NCBI GenBank assembly: GCA_030770535.1
Contig: JASVEC010000025.1
Coordinates: forward strand, 186,001-250,000
Direction: 5' to 3'
DNA from: Batkoa obscura
Taxonomy: Eukaryota; Entomophthoromycota; Entomophthoromycetes; Entomophthorales; Batkoaceae
Length of the DNA stretch: 64,000 nucleotides
Shown: in pieces, positions 35,151 through 49,000 of the stretch
How positions within the stretch are numbered: position 1 is the stretch's first letter
Layout of the letters: every line of letters starts with the position of its first letter
Notes under the pieces: model-generated
Database searches by the model: none
What the model was told of the DNA's origin: nothing
The model's input: only the letters and a program-made list of their open reading frames with translations
Translations under genes and position numbers: made by a program

Positions 35151-37410
35151 TTTAAAATTTAAAAAATAACTAAAAACTTAAAAAGCTTCAAAATAAAAAT
35201 GAGTTATTTTTTAAAGTTTCTAGAAGAGTCAATCATTCTGAACCAATGTTTAGCTAATTGGTTGACACGGAACCTTCCCTCCTTTATTAGTAATCTTTGT
35301 TTCTAATTTGCTCAATTTTTTCCAATAACATGCAATAGCAATATTCCCTCAATTATAGAATAACAATGATTTTCTAGAAGGAATCATTTAAGGAATCATG
35401 ATTTAATAGCCTTATTTCTCTAACTTATTCTTTTAATATTTCCTCAGAATAGAATTTATTAGGCCAATTAGATATGTTATAACTATCTTTATATTTTTTA
35501 ATTGGTAGATTAATAATGACTTTAACTTTTAATTAATAACCACAGTTATTAATTTATATAAATATTAAGAAAAGAATAAATAAAATGGAAGTAATGGTCG
35601 AAGGCATTGTCCGCTTTTATGTTCTTTATTTTTAAATAAAACATAATAGATAAGATAGCATAGAAGTCATTTATTTAAATAAAAGTAAACAAAGGAGATG
35701 TAGTAACAAAAAGATTCGAAAATGAGATGATAATGCTATTGGGTGAAGTGATGTTGAAGATCAACTGATGACTTAACAACAGAACATTTTATGGTATTTA
35801 TTCTATTTTTAGATTATCTGAGTAGAAAGAAAGAATTAATCATTTAATAGAAAATTTCAAAATCAACAATAAAAAATAATGCTTAAGATTATTATAAAGA
35901 TTCAATACATCAAAATGATTTGAACGATATTTTTGGAAGAAAGTTTTAATAAACCTGTTTGTTTAATTTATCTATTAGATTTAAATTAAAGATTGCTTAA
36001 TGTATAATTTTAGATGAAAATATTATTTGTAAGAGACTGTTTTAATCAAAACTTTTGTTTGCCTTTTAACCTTGGCAGACTTGGGATCTTAATTAGATAA
36101 AGTGATTTTACAAGCTTTAAATTTGAGGAAAATAAAACATCTTTGGAATAAGTTTATCTAACTGGAGTGTCTAGTCATGCAGGTAAATTATCTAACTTAA
36201 GGAATTGGCTATTTTAATATTATCAGTTTTATTTGTAGAATAAATCGAATTTCACATAATTTTCAGTAAAAATATTGTACAACATTTAAATTTTTATTTG
36301 GACTTGTATTAATAACCTAGCTTTTCAATATTATTTTTCCACTTGTTCGAATTTATGCTAATTTACTATATTGAATTATAATATAAAACATCCAAAAACG
36401 ATATCTCGTTTTATCTAAATACTGGTTATGATATTATTAAGTATAGAAACTATTTTCTAAGTTACATTAACTAGGAATATTTAAATATCACTAAGCATCA
36501 AATGCTAAAGAAATTTTATTATCAATTTTATTATCAATTTTATTATCAATTTTATTATCAATTTTATTATGAAAAATCATAAAAAGTATTACTCATACTT
36601 AATTCCTCTGCTAGTAATTAATCAATGTAAGATACCCAGTTTAAAAACCAGTTTTTAATATTTGTTACAAAAAGTGATATTACTAATCTGCCAAACAGCT
36701 CCACTTTCAGTCTGTCTCTAACTAGTTGAGTGCTTGTGAAGAACTCACTTTAATGCCAAAGGCATGTACTGAGTTATGTTCTAATTATTTTTTAAAAATC
36801 TAACTTTCATTATGAGTTCATTTTTGATTAGTATGAAGTATCAATATTTTAATATAAACAGTAAAAAAATAGTATTTTTCTCGTGAAAGTTTGGTAATAT
36901 AAACGAGGGTAATGGTCAATTTAGTTGATAAGTATAAGAAACCTTTAAATTACACCTGTAAGGGAGTTATTATAAAAATGGTTGAATATTACCAATCGAT
37001 TAACAGAGAATATAGTGTTTTTCTAATTCACTATCTGCATTGTTTTTTTCATGATGATAACATTATCTTTGATATCAGTTACAGTACACTCGTAAAGAAA
37101 TGTCCGAATTTTAAGCTTAAAAAGAGAGCTAAAAAAAGCTATTTTATTTAAAATGGAATAAATTCACTAGCATTATGATATATTAAGTGGAAATAATAAC
37201 TAAGACGTTATAAAAATCTTTTTTCTTTTCAAATAGTTAGAATAATTAAATCATTTTAGTTGTTTGATTAATTTGTATTAATAGTATTAAATTAAATTAA
37301 ACTTGAATGAACTATAAAAATAAAAATAAAATAAAAAATAAAAAATAAAAAATAAATTGTATAACCAAAAATTAAATAAATAATGTATTTTTTTATTGAC
37401 ATCAAATTAA
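35151..37410. other. intergenic
   Basis: 2.3 kb with no supported gene. It contains a 12-bp tandem repeat at 36513-36570. A 79-codon frame at 36912-37151 lacks recognisable features and is not called. A more GC-balanced stretch near 36680-36775 shows small hairpins but no RNA I can identify. Confidence 0.55.
36513..36570. repeat. 12-bp tandem repeat
   Basis: ATTTTATTATCA repeated about 4.8 times in perfect register. A simple intergenic minisatellite. Confidence 0.9.
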
Positions 37411-38325
37411 TTAAAACGAAAGTCTATGTCTGATTTTGCGGAATAATAATCTTAATTCCTTATTAATAGCAGTATGCATCGTTAATACCAATAATGAATT
37501 AAGTAAGATACCTGTAGTAGCTAATAAAGTAGCAGCTGAACTAATACCAATAATAGTTGAATCATTAAACGGGGTAAATAAACTTAAGCTACTTTCAGTC
37601 AAATAAAAGACCATAGCACTAAACATACACATAGCATACAATAGAATTAACAATATAATTCTATAAAATGCTAACTTTAAATTTAATCTTTTTTTATTAG
37701 AATTATTGGTATTTAATTGAGTTGTATTGCCTTCAATCGGTATAAATTTATCTAATTTATAGGTATAGATCGCTAGCTTCGAATAACAATAAATGATAGT
37801 TATGGCACTTACTAAAGTGATGGTGATAAAATAATAAAAAGTGATCGTTGAAACAGTAGACTTAAATGGGAATATAAAGCATATAATACCACTTGCATTG
37901 GGTATAAATTCCATTGAGAATGCTAAATAGCTTGATAATCCAATATAAAGTAAAGATAATATAATTACAATAAGGATCAAATAGTTATTATAATGAAATT
38001 TCATGATATTGGAGTAACGTTCAATAGCTAATAAAGCATTAAAAATAATTTGTAGAAATAAAACAAGTACTGAAAAGAAGCCTAAATATTGACATAAATT
38101 GGGAGTTAAAATAGCATCATTATCATTTATCGTTGTTATAACAACATCCGTGACCCCTACAAATGGAGCTATTAATTCAATGATCGCTATTACTTGAATA
38201 TACTTAATATCACGCGTTATTGGTCGTACTTTGACTGATAGATGTAATAATAAGATATCTAAAATCGCCGATATTACAGTTATACCTACAGCTACAAATC
38301 CAGCTGGATTTAAGTTCGGCATCAT
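37411..38325 (-). CDS. seven-helix receptor-like protein (class A GPCR-like)
   Basis: Single exon, 304 residues, almost entirely hydrophobic with seven predicted helices. Class-A-like landmarks are Cys in NLCQYLGFF at the top of helix 3 with a second Cys in the following extracellular loop (ASGIICFIFPF), AIERY at the end of helix 3 (compare E/DRY), and NSLLVLT in helix 7 (compare NPxxY). No Lys sits in helix 7, so it is not a retinal opsin. The short tail is basic (RKIRHRLSF). It is paralogous to the gene at 41687-42592 and the partial gene at 63913. Ligand and coupling are unknown. Confidence 0.75.
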   Translation of the reverse strand: MMPNLNPAGFVAVGITVISAILDILLLHLSVKVRPITRDIKYIQVIAIIELIAPFVGVTDVVITTINDNDAILTPNLCQYLGFFSVLVLFLQIIFNALLAIERYSNIMKFHYNNYLILIVIILSLLYIGLSSYLAFSMEFIPNASGIICFIFPFKSTVSTITFYYFITITLVSAITIIYCYSKLAIYTYKLDKFIPIEGNTTQLNTNNSNKKRLNLKLAFYRIILLILLYAMCMFSAMVFYLTESSLSLFTPFNDSTIIGISSAATLLATTGILLNSLLVLTMHTAINKELRLLFRKIRHRLSF

Positions 38326-39465
38326 ACTCTTTTATTATTAATATATTATTATTGAATAAAATAAAATCAATTTTAAATTGATAAAGAAATATCATTCTTT
38401 TTATTCTTAAGTTTACTTGGTTGCCATTAAGTTTATTTATACCACCTTGCTTTGTTTCAAACTATTCTTTATTTATTTATGGTAATCATAAATTTTCATT
38501 TTGTTTATATCGATTATCATAATTATCATATATTTTTGAGTGGCTGAGGTTTTGAGAATAATAAATATTAGAAACAAATAGTATTAAAAGTCTAGCTTTT
38601 GCTTTTTTTTATATCCACTTCTTTTTTTATTGGGGTTTTTTATGCCCAAGACCAAACATATTATACTATTTATTGAATTTAGTCTAAATCTATTATTTTA
38701 ATAAATTAGCAATAAAATAATATATTGACTGTAACCAAGTTTAAACCTTATTTATTTATTTGTATATATTATAAATGTTTCAAAGCATTCAAAGACAAAT
38801 ATCAGCTTCAATAAATATTTACATTTATCATTTATAGTAATTTGCTAATTATTTTAAATATAGAAAATTATTATTCTTGAAATAAATACACCATATTTCG
38901 GTGTGCTTTTATCAAAAAAATCGGGTTTTATTGGGTTGATTTTTATGTGGTAGTGCTTTTTCATGCATATATTAAATAGTATATTGTTGGCTGCAATAGT
39001 AGATGTCTTTAACGTCTAAAAACAATACTGAATTTAGTGTTAATTTCTTCGACTGTTGTAATAGCTATTTGATTCTTTTTGATCACCTTTTTACTTGCAT
39101 GAAGATTCCCAAAACATAAAAACCAAGCTAATATTAAAAAACATGAAATCATGTTCAATCAAAAGATTCCAACTATTGAGCTACTTAAGGCAAATGAGGA
39201 AAACAGTGAATGTCTCACAAAACTTTTATCAGTTTTATTTTTGACAATAACATTGTTATCCTTTAATATAAACGTATTATAAAAGGATGTATAAGTTAAT
39301 ACCATAGTTAAAACAAGTTGTAAATTGTAGAGTGTAATTGATTATGTTGGATGACAAGCCTCTTTTTAAGTTTTTCTAGCTTTCCATGATTTGCTCTAAA
39401 ATTTCAAAAATAATGGAGTTTTAAATTCATTTCGTTAAAATTTTTTCAATCAATCCAAACTCAAG

Positions 39466-39572
39466 ATATGGGGGTGTTTTTTTTGGCTTCATCATTTTTT
39501 CCATCTTTTAAGCGCTATTTGAGCGGAAAAACTGTTAGTAAAATTCTTAAACACAAAAATATATCCCCATAT
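39466..39572 (+). mobile_element. MITE copy 9
   Basis: Full-length copy very close to consensus: ATATGGGGGTGTTTTT, core AAGCGCTATTTGAGCGG, ACTGTTAGTAAAATTC, ends TATCCCCATAT. Probably a young insertion. Confidence 0.92.
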
Positions 39573-40189
39573 AGCACGTTTCACTGGTTTTAAATTATTA
39601 TAAAAGACAAATTAAGCATAATACTACAAAATAAAAGTGTCTATTCTTCTGCTAAAAACATCAAATAATTTAAAATTAGAAAATAAAAAATAATGAAATA
39701 ATAACAAAGTCTCTCCCCTAATTTTTTTAAATTTTTCACTGTTTTATATAAGGTAGTTTATAAAATAATTGAATTTTGGACTAAAATTAATCTGAAAATA
39801 AGAAGATTTTTCGGCAAAAAAGATACTATAACAATTCTATACCCTTGTGTAAACAGGTTTGCCCAAAAAATTAATTTACTTCAAATTATCTTACAAATCT
39901 TGAAAGATTAAACCTAAAAAAAGTGGGAAATATTTTTTTTAAATTCTAACTTGGCTTTTAAACTCAACCATATTTAAGTAGTCAGGTTTTATAGATAAAA
40001 TGCTATAGATTTGTAATAATTTATTATTTCTATTTATATCAAATAGCATTTATTTGTATAATGTTATTTCAAATGATAACTATCTTGAATTACACACCTT
40101 TCGATAATTTATATTATAGAATTTAAGCTTAAGTTGTTAGACTCATCATCAAGTTAATTTAATCAATCATACTAGTGATATATAAAAAT

Positions 40190-40297
40190 ATATGAGGATA
40201 TCCCTTTTTGTTCAAGAATCTTACCAACAACTTTTCTACTCAAATAGCGCTTATAAAATAGAGAAACTAATGAAACTAAAGAAAAACATTTTCATAT
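40190..40297 (-). mobile_element. MITE copy 10
   Basis: Reverse-orientation diverged copy: ATATGAGGATATCCC at the left, ATTTTCATAT at the right, core CTCAAATAGCGCTTA. Confidence 0.85.
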
Positions 40298-40421
40298 GTT
40301 AAATCTAGCGTTTATTATTACTAATATTTCTATAATAGAAATTGGTATGTAAATAAAGAAGGAAATCATAATATTATCATTAAAAGATTTAAATATCAAG
40401 TTACAAATAATATACATAGCT

Positions 40422-40583
40422 ATGAAATTTATTCACTTTATCACCGTTATTGCTACTTATATTGCTACTTGAGGTTATAGCTATCCTTAAAAATGTAAAT
40501 ATGTTACTTATGTAACTAGTACTACTACTGTCTACACTACGACTACTCTTCATTTACTATGCCCTACTTTCCCACATTTTTAA
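40422..40583 (+). pseudogene. relic of a small secreted Thr-rich protein
   Basis: One 54-codon frame runs from ATG to TAA but is broken by two internal stops. The first 16 residues (MKFIHFITVIATYIAT) look like a signal peptide, and after the stops comes YVTYVTSTTTVYTTTTL, a Thr/Val/Tyr pattern common in fungal secreted or wall proteins. The continuous frame on both sides of the stops supports decay of a real gene, but the evidence is slim. Confidence 0.4.
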
Positions 40584-41686
40584 CTTATTAATAAAGTACT
40601 AGAACAAAAGCAAAGAAGTCATATCTTAAATTTAAAAACTTTATCTCATTACCTTATTAGTTAGATACTTAATGATAATCAATCAGCTTTATATATGATA
40701 TTGATTATAGATAGGGTTTTCTTTAAAAGTAAATTAGGGAATATTATAAAATATTAAAATATTAAAAAATAATGAAATTTTTAGATCACCAAAAGTAGTA
40801 ACAATAGAATTCAATATTATAATTAAGATAGTGTAAAAGATAGTGTAATTTTAACATATTTTATTTAATAATATTCTTTTTTAAAGTAATTGACCTTTTT
40901 AACTGTTTTTGTTGAAATAATAGTATTAATTTTTATTAAAATAAAGGTAATATTGTTTAAGATAGATGTAACATAGCGATCACTATGTTTCATCCCTTTA
41001 GTTAAGGTATAAATGTATTCTTTGTAATACATGTGAGAGAACAATAGCTTTTCAATATTCCGGGAAAAATAACTTGGAAATATTAGATCAGACTAATTTA
41101 GTTATTTATTATGATTAATATAAAGACAACTATTTTTGTTTGATGACCTGATATGTAATCAATAGAATCTTGTAAGTTTCTAAAATATACAACTAAAATA
41201 GTTATGTATTTTTATTGAATTAAAAAAGATAAAAATTAGGCTGATATTATGAGGTATAAAATTAGCTTTATATTATAAGATCTATATATTTAGTGTAAAA
41301 ACAAAATCACTATCTTTAATTTAAAATTCTTCTTATTCAGTTAATATAAATAATAATAAATAGATTTCAATTTTATATAATTGAATCAACCTTCATCTTA
41401 TTTATATTAGATATTAATAAATAATAAATTATCAAAATGAAAATAAGCCTAATAATATAACAAATTATATATATGGTAGAACGATTTAGCCTAGAACTTG
41501 GTGAAATTTCAATTTATAAATAAACAAAAAAAACATTATTAACCTTTAGTAGCTCAAAAATGGGCATTTTATTCTTATTTATTTATTATTAAAACAAGCA
41601 TCAACTATATTATCAATCACCCTTCTCAATCTATTCTTTAATCCAATTATTAAGTATTAACTAGATTGAGATAGATGATATTATGA

Positions 41687-42592
41687 TTATCTCCTCCTTC
41701 TAAACATTCTTTTAAACAGCTCTTTAAGTTGATTATTAATAATCGAATGTGTAGATATAACTAATAGTGAATTGAACAAAAACCCAAATGCAATAAAGAT
41801 GACGCCAGCAGTACCAAAGATATAATTTAATTTCAGATCTTTTTTTTCATAAAAAAAACAAGCATCAAGTAATATAAAACAAGCCCCTAAAAATACTGAA
41901 ATAGAATAAGAGATTAATATACCATGAATTTTTAATTGAACTAGTTTTTGACTCCAAGGTCGTTGGATTTTATCTTTTGGTAAGCTAAAGTCTGAGTTGT
42001 TTTCCATCTCTATAAATTGAGTCAATTGACTTGTATAAAGGGCTAATTTGATATAACAAGTGGTAATTATAATTAAGCTCACTAATGTTGAGATAATGAA
42101 ATGATAAAAAGTGATTGCAGATAATATCGATTGATTAGGATAAATCATACAAATAACTTTTGCTGGCTGAATGATAAAATGATGTTGATAAGCCAATATT
42201 ATAGTTAAAGTTAAGTGGATTAATATTGATAATATTCCAGCTAGAAAATAATACTTTCGATAATCTAATTTACACACTTTAGCTAATCTTTCTAAAGCTA
42301 AAAAGGTGGATACAATTAGTTGAGATAAAGCTAATAACATAGTAAAAAACCCTAAATATTGGCAGATTGCTGGGTCATTGAAAGCATCATCATCTTTTAT
42401 TATGCTTAAAATAGGATCAGAGATAGCCACCAAAGGTAACATCAATTCTATACTTGCTATCGATAATATCAATTTTATATCGGTTGAGTAATTCTTGACT
42501 TTCACAGATAAGTAAATAAGTAATATGTTAACAATAGCTGAGATTAATCCAATAATATTGGCCACATAGCCAAATGGGTTTTCGTTGATCAT
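41687..42592 (-). CDS. seven-helix receptor-like protein (class A GPCR-like)
   Basis: Single exon, 301 residues, seven hydrophobic helices, alignable end to end with the product of 37411-38325: LSVKV after helix 1, ICQYLGFF before helix 3, LALERL at the end of helix 3, a loop Cys in KVICMIYP, FNSLLVIST in helix 7 and a basic tail RMFRRRR. The N-terminus MINENPFG is shared with the partial gene at 63913, so those two are probably the closer pair. A plasma-membrane sensory role is inferred only from topology and motif resemblance. Confidence 0.75.
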   Translation of the reverse strand: MINENPFGYVANIIGLISAIVNILLIYLSVKVKNYSTDIKLILSIASIELMLPLVAISDPILSIIKDDDAFNDPAICQYLGFFTMLLALSQLIVSTFLALERLAKVCKLDYRKYYFLAGILSILIHLTLTIILAYQHHFIIQPAKVICMIYPNQSILSAITFYHFIISTLVSLIIITTCYIKLALYTSQLTQFIEMENNSDFSLPKDKIQRPWSQKLVQLKIHGILISYSISVFLGACFILLDACFFYEKKDLKLNYIFGTAGVIFIAFGFLFNSLLVISTHSIINNQLKELFKRMFRRRR

Positions 42593-43067
42593 TAAGTAAT
42601 TAGATTAAAAATGAAAATGTAAGTTGTAAGAAATAAAAAATAAAAAATAAAAAATAAAATAGTTTACTTTATGTTATTAGTAGTAACATTTACTAAATAG
42701 TTCTTTAATTGAAATTCAATTAAATCTTTTCCATATTTAGTAAATACATTTTGATTTTATTTCTTGATTTTAGAAGTTTATTTGTTAGTTTACAATTTAA
42801 GTTTTGCATTTTTTTTGAAATTGTTTTACTAATTCAAGTGTTATTAAATATTAAATAATTAAATATTAAATAATTAAATCAACTAATTTATTAGTTGATT
42901 AATTAGAAATTAATTTTTTCTAAAAGTAGCATTTCCATTTCTAATTTGCCAATTTGAAAATTAATATTCATTTAATAAAATATCAATCATTAAACAAGTT
43001 GATAGAAAATTCCATTAAAAAAAATTAATTACAACTTAACATTAATAGTATTATAGTATTTTACTCT
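42593..43067. other. short intergenic gap
   Basis: AT-rich spacer between a receptor gene and the 3' end of the methyltransferase relic, with an A-rich simple repeat (AAAAAAT units) around 42635-42658. Nothing else seen. Confidence 0.5.
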
Positions 43068-46000
43068 CTAAATTATAAAAAAATTAGTCAAATTGAGTGT
43101 TGCTTTACACCACAAAATAACTCTTAATTTCACAAACTCTCTAATTTCTACCCCATCTTCACCTTCCTTCTTTTTTAATTTCCTCATACTTTTAACTGCT
43201 TTCATCAATGTATCATCATTATAAATCAACTCTTTATTACCATTCATTTCATGTTTAAAAATAATTTTGTATTCTAAACCCAATTTAGGTATACTAATAT
43301 TATAATCTAAATGATCTATTAATTGTTGAATTGTAGCTGGATATCGAAATAAAATTAAAAACTACAATTTTGAATTTCAATTCGGAGATAAAACTTCTCA
43401 TTTTTATCAAGTGATGGCATTATTATATATTGTTCAAGTTCATACTTTTGAGGATTGGTAGGAGGGATAGATGTGATTTGATTAATATTAGGTTGTTCTT
43501 CTAAACCTAAGGATAATGTATATCCAACTGGACTTAGTACTGCATTTCCTATAAAAATTAAAATTTAATTTAATTTAATTTATAATTACCTATCGATTTA
43601 TATTCATCGAGTAAATTACCATAAAATTGATCTGAATCTAAAAATCCTATATAAAATGTTATTAATATCACAGTTATTAATCATATATCAAGAATTCTAT
43701 TAATTACCTTGCATACGTCCACATTCTCTAACAGTTAATAATCGAGGTTCTGCATAATGAACAGATGCAAACTATAAAAATATTCGTAAATTTAAATTTT
43801 AAAAAATAGGTATTAAAATCACCGTATTTGTAATTGTCATTACTGTATTAATTCTACTTACTTGACCATCAGGATCAATTCTTTAATATGTTTTTGGTAT
43901 ATCTTTCATTAAATGACCATTATCAAATCATGAGGGTGTGGTTTCCTAATTAAATAAAAACGATATTATTTTTATTCTTATAACTCTTACTTTTATAATA
44001 AACTTACACAATTTTTAGTAATATTAGCTTTTGAAAATATAAATCCTAAATAAGCTAATTCTGGATCTAATGGTAAAAAATCCACATGGTTTTTATGTAT
44101 GGAATCAATTGATATACAATGATGGACAGTTATTACACTTGGCTAAAATAAAAATAAAATATAAATTTTCAATTTGTTATTTTCTATCATTCAAATAATT
44201 TCTTACTTTAACTCGATCATTTAAAATAGGTGGTAAATCACCAATCATTTGTCTTACTGTAAGGGGTAGTAATTGTGCTTTTTGTGGATCTTGATGAATT
44301 TCATTTCTAATTAATAATAACAATACTATTAATTAATATTTTTGATAAAATAGTTTAACTCAATTTACCTTTCATTTCCTGGTGCTGGTATAGTAAATGA
44401 ATTTTGTTTTAATCCTAAATGCGAAGCAGGTGGCAGAGATGGTAATGTTTGATCATAAGCTAATAAAACTAAGTATTAAAAAGTAAATGAATTAATTTTT
44501 AAACTAAAAATTTTAACTTACCAGCACACCAAATAAACACCTTATTCCTATTTTGACAAGGAGTACCAGCAACAATAAAATCTACATCTTCGTTCTAAAA
44601 AAAAGAAAATTAAAAATCAAAAAAGTCGATTTTAATAAATAATAAACAAAAGGACTTACTTTTTTTGGATAAAAATTGTTTTCACGAATTATGTTTTTAA
44701 AGAAGATACTAATAGATTCAGTAAAAAAGGTCACTTTTTTATCTTTACAATTTGATTTATAAGCTTCCGTGGGATTCTTTTCAAAATCAACTACCCTAAA
44801 TAAATATAAACATATAAATATAAATATTAATTATTTTTACTCTTAAATTTATCATTTAGTTTCTGCTAAACCAGAATCTGAGATCCCCAAGAAGCCAGAA
44901 CCAGAAAATAAATCAAAAGCCTTTAATTTTTGATAATTTGTTTTATTTTTTATCACTTGTTTTTTACATAGAAATAAGATTCAATAAAATTTAAAATTAT
45001 TTGGACATTGTAATTCAGAATTTTCAGAATCCATTATAAATCTAAAAAAGAACTAATAAAATATTAATTATATAAATTAAATTAGTATTAAATTAATATT
45101 GTTTTTATAAATTATTTCAAACTCACTTGATTCCCTGCTCCTCTATATTGTAAATGATTAGGTAATTCCTCTCATTTTCTTTTTACTGGTATAAATTGAA
45201 CACGACAAATACCCACAATCTGTTCAATAGTAACTTCGATTTCCTTATTAGTTAATATTGATTCATTAACTTGAAATTCAAAGGTATCTAATTCAGTTTC
45301 ATCTTCTGATTCAAATACATCACTCACTTCTTTAGCTCTTAAAAATATTCGAAATTTCCATAGTTGTTGATTTGTATTAATATTAATTAGTTGTCCTATC
45401 TTTAATATGCTTTCATTATCTTTTGTATTAATTTCTTGATTTTTATTGTTATAATCTAATAGAAAAGTATGTCCTAATTGATTGGAATCATTTAGTATCG
45501 TTCTTTTTATATTTTTTGTTATTTCATTATTGCATTCACAAATAGATTTATTTTTTTCATTCATTAGTTTATAATCTGATAACTTAATAAAGGACAAATC
45601 TATTTGATCATAAAAATAACGACAAAAATAATTGCCTTTAATCTCTAATTTTATATAAAAGATATTATTATTATTACCATTAATTATTAATTACTAATTA
45701 CTTATTATTAATATATTAATATATATATATATTTACCTTTACAATGATTTTTTTCTAAATTAATATTTACTTTATATTTAATAACATCAATAGGATAATC
45801 AATATTATTACGTTCACAATGAAAAGTATAAAATAACTAAAATAAAAATTAATTAATATTATTCTATTAAAATAGTTTATATAAAAATTTACTTCAAAAG
45901 GTGAATATTCTGACAAATCTTTAATAACCGTTTGATGAATTTTGTACATCGAAATTGATTGAAATTGAATATTTCCATTTTTATCTTCATTAAATCTAGT

Positions 46001-49000
46001 AATTCTTGCAATCCATTCAGGATTTTTATCATTCCAACTAGTATTACTATCTTGTTCAATTTCAACAAAGTCGCCTATTTTTATTATTTCATTTTGACTT
46101 GATATTTTTATAATTTTATTATCAATTCTTTCAATGACTTGAGCATTTTCATAATCAAATTCTATCAATAATAGATTCTCTTCAATTTTAATTTCTGATT
46201 TAATAGAATCTAATTAAATAATGTAGATATTAAGTTATTATTATATCATTCTATTATAATAAGATTAATATTAATATTATTAAAATTTACCTTTAATAAA
46301 ATTAGGATCATCAACAGTCATTTGATCTTGAAATAAAGTTTTAAACCAATTATAAACTTTAGGAGTAACAATTGTTAATTCCCCATCATATCTTAAAGCA
46401 GTTGTTTATAAATGTTGACTAGTAAAAAATGGAATATTAATTAATTTAGGATCAATAAATTTAATTTGAGAATATAATAAATGTTGTGTATTTGGTAAAT
46501 AATATTGATAATCTCCTATTTAATATTTTAATATTTATTATTTAATTACCATCTGTACTAACTTCTTTTTTGCATTTTAAATAAATTTCTAATTAATATA
46601 ACTAATGTCTTTATTTAAATAATCTTTCTTACCATGTTTTTGATATCTTTTATTCAACTATCTTTGAAACTTTCCTTTGACAATACAATACAATTCAGTT
46701 ATATAAAAATAAATAATTGAATTTCTTACTTCTTGAATCATCATAAATAGCTATAGAATTTTCAATTAACCAGTAACTTTTAAATAGATTTAAAAAAGTT
46801 TATCAATAAAAATATAATAAATAATAATAGTGATGGAAATAACTTACATAATACTATTAACTAATTTAGCATACTAATAAAATGATTTTAAAAACTTCCA
46901 TTAATTTATAATATATATTTTTAAAACTTTATGGTTAAATATAAATTTCAATTTCCATTGAATTGGGTTCGGGTGAATGAATAATTGCAATTTCTGCTTT
47001 TATCTAAATTAACAAATGAGTTTATTAAAAAAATACTATAATTTATAACCTACATCATTAACAAAACAACTACTATATTAACTATAAAGTTTCCCTTTAA
47101 ACATCATATTTTTACCTCCTGTTTTTAATAAATTAGTTACTTCTTTTTCTTCATCAAAAAAATGAAAATTTAGTTAAATTGAATCCCATCCATTTTCGAT
47201 CTTTAAAAATAGCATTCTAGAATTATATTAAATATTAAAATAATCATTTATTATTACTCTTACTTTCATTTTCATAATAGCTTGATCTTCCATTAATTTT
47301 AACATAATACCTTCTTCAATTTCATATGTTTCTTCTTTGGTATCCTAATCAACAATATTAAGCTATTAAACTTAGAATTTTAATTAAAAAATTTACTATT
47401 TCTGCTTTGAAACTTTCAATTGAACTATCCACTTCATGTTCATTATAAAATGTATATTCATCTTCATCTTGAACTTTAGGTACAATAACATGAAACTAAA
47501 TAATTTTTAATTTTATTGTTTTCATAATTACGTATTCTACTACTTTATTATTATTATTATTATCTTCTATAAAAATTAAATTAAATTGAATTAAACTAAT
47601 TATAATTCATAACATAATAAATAACTAAATAGTTACCAATCTTAATATCTTAATATCTTCTTCGATTTTTGCATCTCTTATTATTTCACTTTTATGCTAA
47701 ATCATTTAATTGATTTTATTAACATAATACCTTACTAACATAACATTGTAGTTAAAGAAGAGAGTGAACCCAGCTCAATTCTTTTATTTATAGAAAGTTG
47801 AGAACCTTCAGAATCCAAAATCTCTCTCATACTTTCTTTATAATCCATCTTTTTAACTTCAACTTCTTTTTTATTAATAGTTTTATCACATGCTAATTTA
47901 AATAAGTCCCTATTTAATGTTCTACTTTTTGTTTAAATTACATTAATAAATCTTGCTTTCATCTCACTTAGAGTGGGAACTGATACTGGTATTATTATTA
48001 TTAGTTATAACATCTATACCATTTGTAGTAACTGAGTTTATAACTCCATTTGATTGAATTTGTTCTGAACTTAGTTCAACTTCAGTTATCGAATTTTTAT
48101 TTTCTACACCTTCAGTAATACTATTTATTAGTGAATTTAATTCCTTGTTCTCAATTGATTGAATAATTTCAGAATTTGGCTTGACATTTAACAACCCAAT
48201 CTTTATTATTTTTATTTTTCATAATACTTTTCATAAAAGCTTTAATAATTTTAGGTTTATTTTCTTGACTTTCTTCAGTATTAAGATCCATTTCAATCAA
48301 TAATTTTCTATCAATCGTATTATTCATAACATTATTTGAAACAGAATAGTTGACTCCATTGGATAAAGTTTCTTTTGAACTCGAATTCATTTCCAATAAT
48401 AAACTTTTATTAGCTACACTATTTGTTCCATTACTATTAAAACAAGTAAACATTTCATTTCCAGTTGATTAAACCTCTTTATTTAGAAATGGAGTTTCCA
48501 TTATATTATTATTAATTTGAATCGGACCTAAATTTCGATCCATTTGACTATTCCAATCCAATTTTACTTGAATGTTCATTACACTTTTACTCACCGAATG
48601 AAATTCGACTTCATTTCTATCGTATTTTAATCCATATCATTTAATAGATTTCAATTATCTAGCCCATTCATACTGTTAATTTAATTTGAACTCTTTGTTC
48701 CAGTAAACTGTTTCCTTTCTAAATTGAATGCCATCCTTCCATTAAATTTTGATGATTTAAACCATAGATAACATTATCGGTTATCTGATTCAAATTACTA
48801 GTTTTATGAGATGGGGTTCCATATGACCTGGTATCTACGCCATATTGTAAACTTGTATTGAATATCCCATTGCCACCATTATTTGTGATCTCATTTGAAC
48901 TTCCATTATCGTTACTATTAATTTCCTCTGAGCTTGAATCTAGCTCCTTTATTGAGGATCTTGAAAATTTTGGAATTGAATTCTCTTCTCCTAAGGATCT

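Larger units (their letters stand above)
38326..41686. other. intergenic between receptor paralogues
   Basis: 3.4 kb holding two MITEs (39466-39572 and 40190-40297) and a short pseudogene-like frame at 40422-40583. The rest is AT-rich and featureless to me. Confidence 0.6.

Noticed and set aside
36670-36775. Possible box C/D snoRNA
   Set aside because: C-like GTGATAT and D-like CTGA boxes are about 100 bp apart, but the C box is imperfect and I found no convincing terminal stem.
36912-37151. 79-codon plus-strand frame
   Set aside because: No homology signal, no splice partners and ordinary AT-rich composition. It could be chance.
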